From the NCBI RefSeq assembly GCF_028858725.1, contig NC_084776.1, positions 4,712,001-4,776,000 on the forward strand: a stretch of 64,000 nt of DNA, read 5' to 3'. This document shows, in pieces, positions 61,756 through 64,000 of the stretch. Numbering within the stretch: position 1 is the stretch's first letter; each line of letters starts with the position of its first letter. The notes beneath the pieces were generated by a model. That model searched no databases and was not told where the DNA came from. It saw nothing but the letters and a program-made list of their open reading frames with translations. Source of the DNA: Colius striatus (lineage: Eukaryota; Chordata; Aves; Coliiformes; Coliidae). Made by a program: the position numbers and the translations under genes.

Positions 61756-64000
61756 CTTGTAACAACAAAAATGAACTGTGAAAAGACCAAATGCAAAGGA
61801 AACATTGTTATATTCTGGTTGTGAAATATGAAATCCTTAGCTTTCAGAACACAAATTTTGTTAAATATAATTACTAACTCTGGATGGGCTACTTTAAACT
61901 AGAAATAACTAAGAAAGGCTCTAATTCTCCTCTCATTTACACTGGATTTACTCTGTAACTTCACTGATTTCAAAAGAATCACTTCTAATTGAGATCTAAG
62001 TGAAGGGATAATCAGTATGCAGCTCCACAGGCTATCTTGCCCTTGATAACTTTAATCAGAAAGGCTGTTTCTGAGGCTTTTATAGCTTATAATTTCTTTT
62101 ATCAAAGAAGTAGTGACATGACTGGAAAATGGAACTCATCTTTTATTTTAATTGAATGTTTCAGAAAGAAAGTATCATTTTGAAGGATGAAAACTTTCTG
62201 TAGGGCTGGGCTAGCTGAAATCAGTACCTCACAGTGGCAGTAAAGCACTTCAGTGCTATCACAGTTCCAGTGAAACAACTAAAACTTTTTTAGGTGTTGT
62301 CACACATCATCCTCTGAACTCTGATGCAGAAGGGTAACACAGCAAGTTCAGACCTCTTGCTTTGTGCAATTTGACTTTGGAGTGGCACAGAGCTATCTAC
62401 AAAAGAGGCAACTAGGTGACAGAGACAGAACAGCTGCAGTGCCATGGAGCTTCACAGATGTTCATCTATCTGTTCCCCTAAAACCTACATTATTGCAGAA
62501 CCTGCAGTTGCTCAGGCAAAACTTGCCACTTATCTCTACCAGCTGCTCTCTCTGCAGACATAATGAAACTTTCTGAGAACAAGTTTTCAGAACTACTTCC
62601 CTGTGCATTGGTGCTTCAATAAATGCTGGCACACAGGATGGTCTTACAGCAGCAAATGCCACTGGGCTTGCTACTGCTACTTTTCTGGATCATGGCATGA
62701 TATTTTTCAGGGTTTTTCATGTGTAAACTGCATATATTTGTCTTATTGTAGATATTAAAAAGGAAATAAAAAGTATCCCATGTCTACTTATCCCTTGCAA
62801 ACAACACAGTAATTGAGACAAATTTCTCAAACTAAGAAATCCAGTCACAGAAACATCATTAGCATGACAATAAAATCCTAATCTGAACATGGAAACCCTA
62901 CAAGTAAAGAGTGAAAGAAAGAATTCTACCTTCTGGTTTCTCAAGGATGCCTAGATATTGCAGGGATCCAGTCTGAATAGTGTGTGGTCTTACAGTATAT
63001 ATGCCATATGTGGTGGACTCTTGAGTGAATTACAGCCGTGGTTTCAGCTCCAGTGCTGAAGTTTCTAGCCTTTGTGGTTTTAAGTCAGACTCTTTAATGT
63101 TACTTTAACAAATGTTACTTCAACGTAGTCTTTTGTGGTTATGCAATTATATACTTGGTAGCCACCAGCTAATGGAGAATGGAAGCTTCTAATATTTGAG
63201 ATGTGAATCACAGTCACTTTATAGAGCATCAGGGATACATATGTAATAATTCATATAGAAATGTCATCTGCCTTTGGCCAGATGATTGCTCATTTTAAGG
63301 AAATACTCAAAAGTAAAATTTAGATCTCCATACTGTTTTCTCCACCATAAAGTGCTTTCCCACTGCAGCAACATTGCTGAACAGAGAGGTCTGCACCCAG
63401 AATGCCTTTTGAGAAATTAATCTGTTGCATGTTTATCTGCACCCTATCATCCCATTCAGTGTCTATTGCTGTGTAAGCCCAATGCAAACCATGTCACAGA
63501 AGTGAAAAGGGCTCCTGCCCCTGGCCTGTGTACCACAGAATGAGAGTTGAGTAGTCCTCACAGCCTCTGGTGCAGAGATTAATTTCACCAGAGATGAATA
63601 TGCAGCAGTCTCTCCTCATGGGGAGAAATGATAGCTCAATACACAGAGTCTAACTGTAGACTTCGTGGGTGGTGTCAATAAGAAGATAAGTCTGGCTTTA
63701 GGGCACTATAGCCATGGCCATGTGACCTAAAATACTGAACTAACTCTTCTAGTTCAATTCCTTTGAAGGGATAACTGTTCCTTGGCAGACTAAACCCTCT
63801 CATTTCTTGTCTGTCTGTACCACTCATAATTTTCTGGCAGCTCAGCTGTCCTCTGTCCTCCCATGACCAGCATAAAACCCCAGAGCTGTCACAGGCAGCG
63901 CTCTGTGTGTTCTGGCTGGTGTGCCATAGACACAATCTTACATTCCTGCCTGGTCCAAAGGAAATTTGTGATGCTGGATGAAGGTAGGACATGGATCTAT
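61756..64000 (-). other. ANKFN1: ANKFN1 intron, running off the window edge
   Basis: Upstream of the third-last exon I see no convincing further exon before the window ends, so the remainder of ANKFN1 (ankyrin repeats, FN3 domain) lies beyond 64 kb. One doubtful exon-like block at 62930-63017 is treated in the findings. An old repeat-like stretch lies at about 61920-61990. Confidence 0.6.
61920..61990 (+). repeat. Ancient dispersed repeat fragment, unnamed
   Basis: tctaattctcctctcattta followed by cactggatttactctgtaac and ttcactgatttc resembles the same family; it lies in an ANKFN1 intron. Confidence 0.4.

Noticed and set aside
62226-62290. Possible small exon ending at a GTACTG donor in phase with the 61755 exon
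   Set aside because: The acceptor candidate has no pyrimidine tract, the donor is weak, and the peptide is not recognisable.
1-64000. tRNA, rRNA, snRNA, microRNA genes, CRISPR arrays, or intact mobile element coding regions
   Set aside because: None could be recognised on either strand; the retroelement remnants are all truncated and non-coding.

Overview
The window is vertebrate nuclear DNA, almost certainly from a bird. Three things support this. It carries an intact single-exon noggin gene with an avian-type protein. It holds 3' fragments of CR1 LINEs in the form typical of bird genomes. It also has a solo LTR-like repeat at about 20.0-20.9 kb that I recognise from memory as common in Neoaves, so chicken is unlikely. 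Gene density is very low, coding regions are split by GT-AG introns, and there are microsatellites and CpG islands. Nothing suggests an operon, CRISPR array or prokaryotic element.

Both genes lie on the minus strand. NOG (BMP antagonist noggin) has its coding sequence at 27347-28018, inside a large CpG-rich domain (about 25.97-29.5 kb). ANKFN1 (ankyrin repeat and fibronectin type III domain protein, the vertebrate relative of fly wide awake) contributes its last three coding exons at 61755-61609, 58375-58156 and 56158-55362; the rest of the gene lies beyond 64 kb. Same-strand order ANKFN1 then NOG matches the human chromosome 17q22 arrangement, so this is conserved synteny and not a rearrangement.

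Layout: 1-26 kb is the non-coding desert downstream of NOG. It contains a (GGGAA)20 tract, two CR1 tails, a cluster of duplicated hairpins at 15.46-15.59 kb, the LTR-like element, an (AC)17 microsatellite and inverted repeats. 26-29.5 kb is the NOG locus with CpG-rich DNA on both sides. 29.5-54.4 kb is the NOG-ANKFN1 intergenic region. It carries a GC/CpG-rich block at about 37.36-37.66 kb, a larger orphan CpG island at about 44.63-45.31 kb with CTCF-, YY1- and E2F-like motifs, and two ancient MIR SINE fragments. 54.4-64 kb is the 3' part of ANKFN1.

The two genes are not known to act together: noggin is a secreted BMP inhibitor and ANKFN1 an intracellular neuronal/vestibular protein. The flanking deserts most plausibly hold long-range NOG enhancers and insulators. 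I found no convincing undescribed system. The most worthwhile unexplained items are the orphan CpG island at 45 kb, the divergent CTCF-like motif pair, the duplicated hairpins at 15.5 kb, the 160-codon in-frame open extension upstream of noggin, and a doubtful extra ANKFN1 exon at 62.9-63.0 kb.
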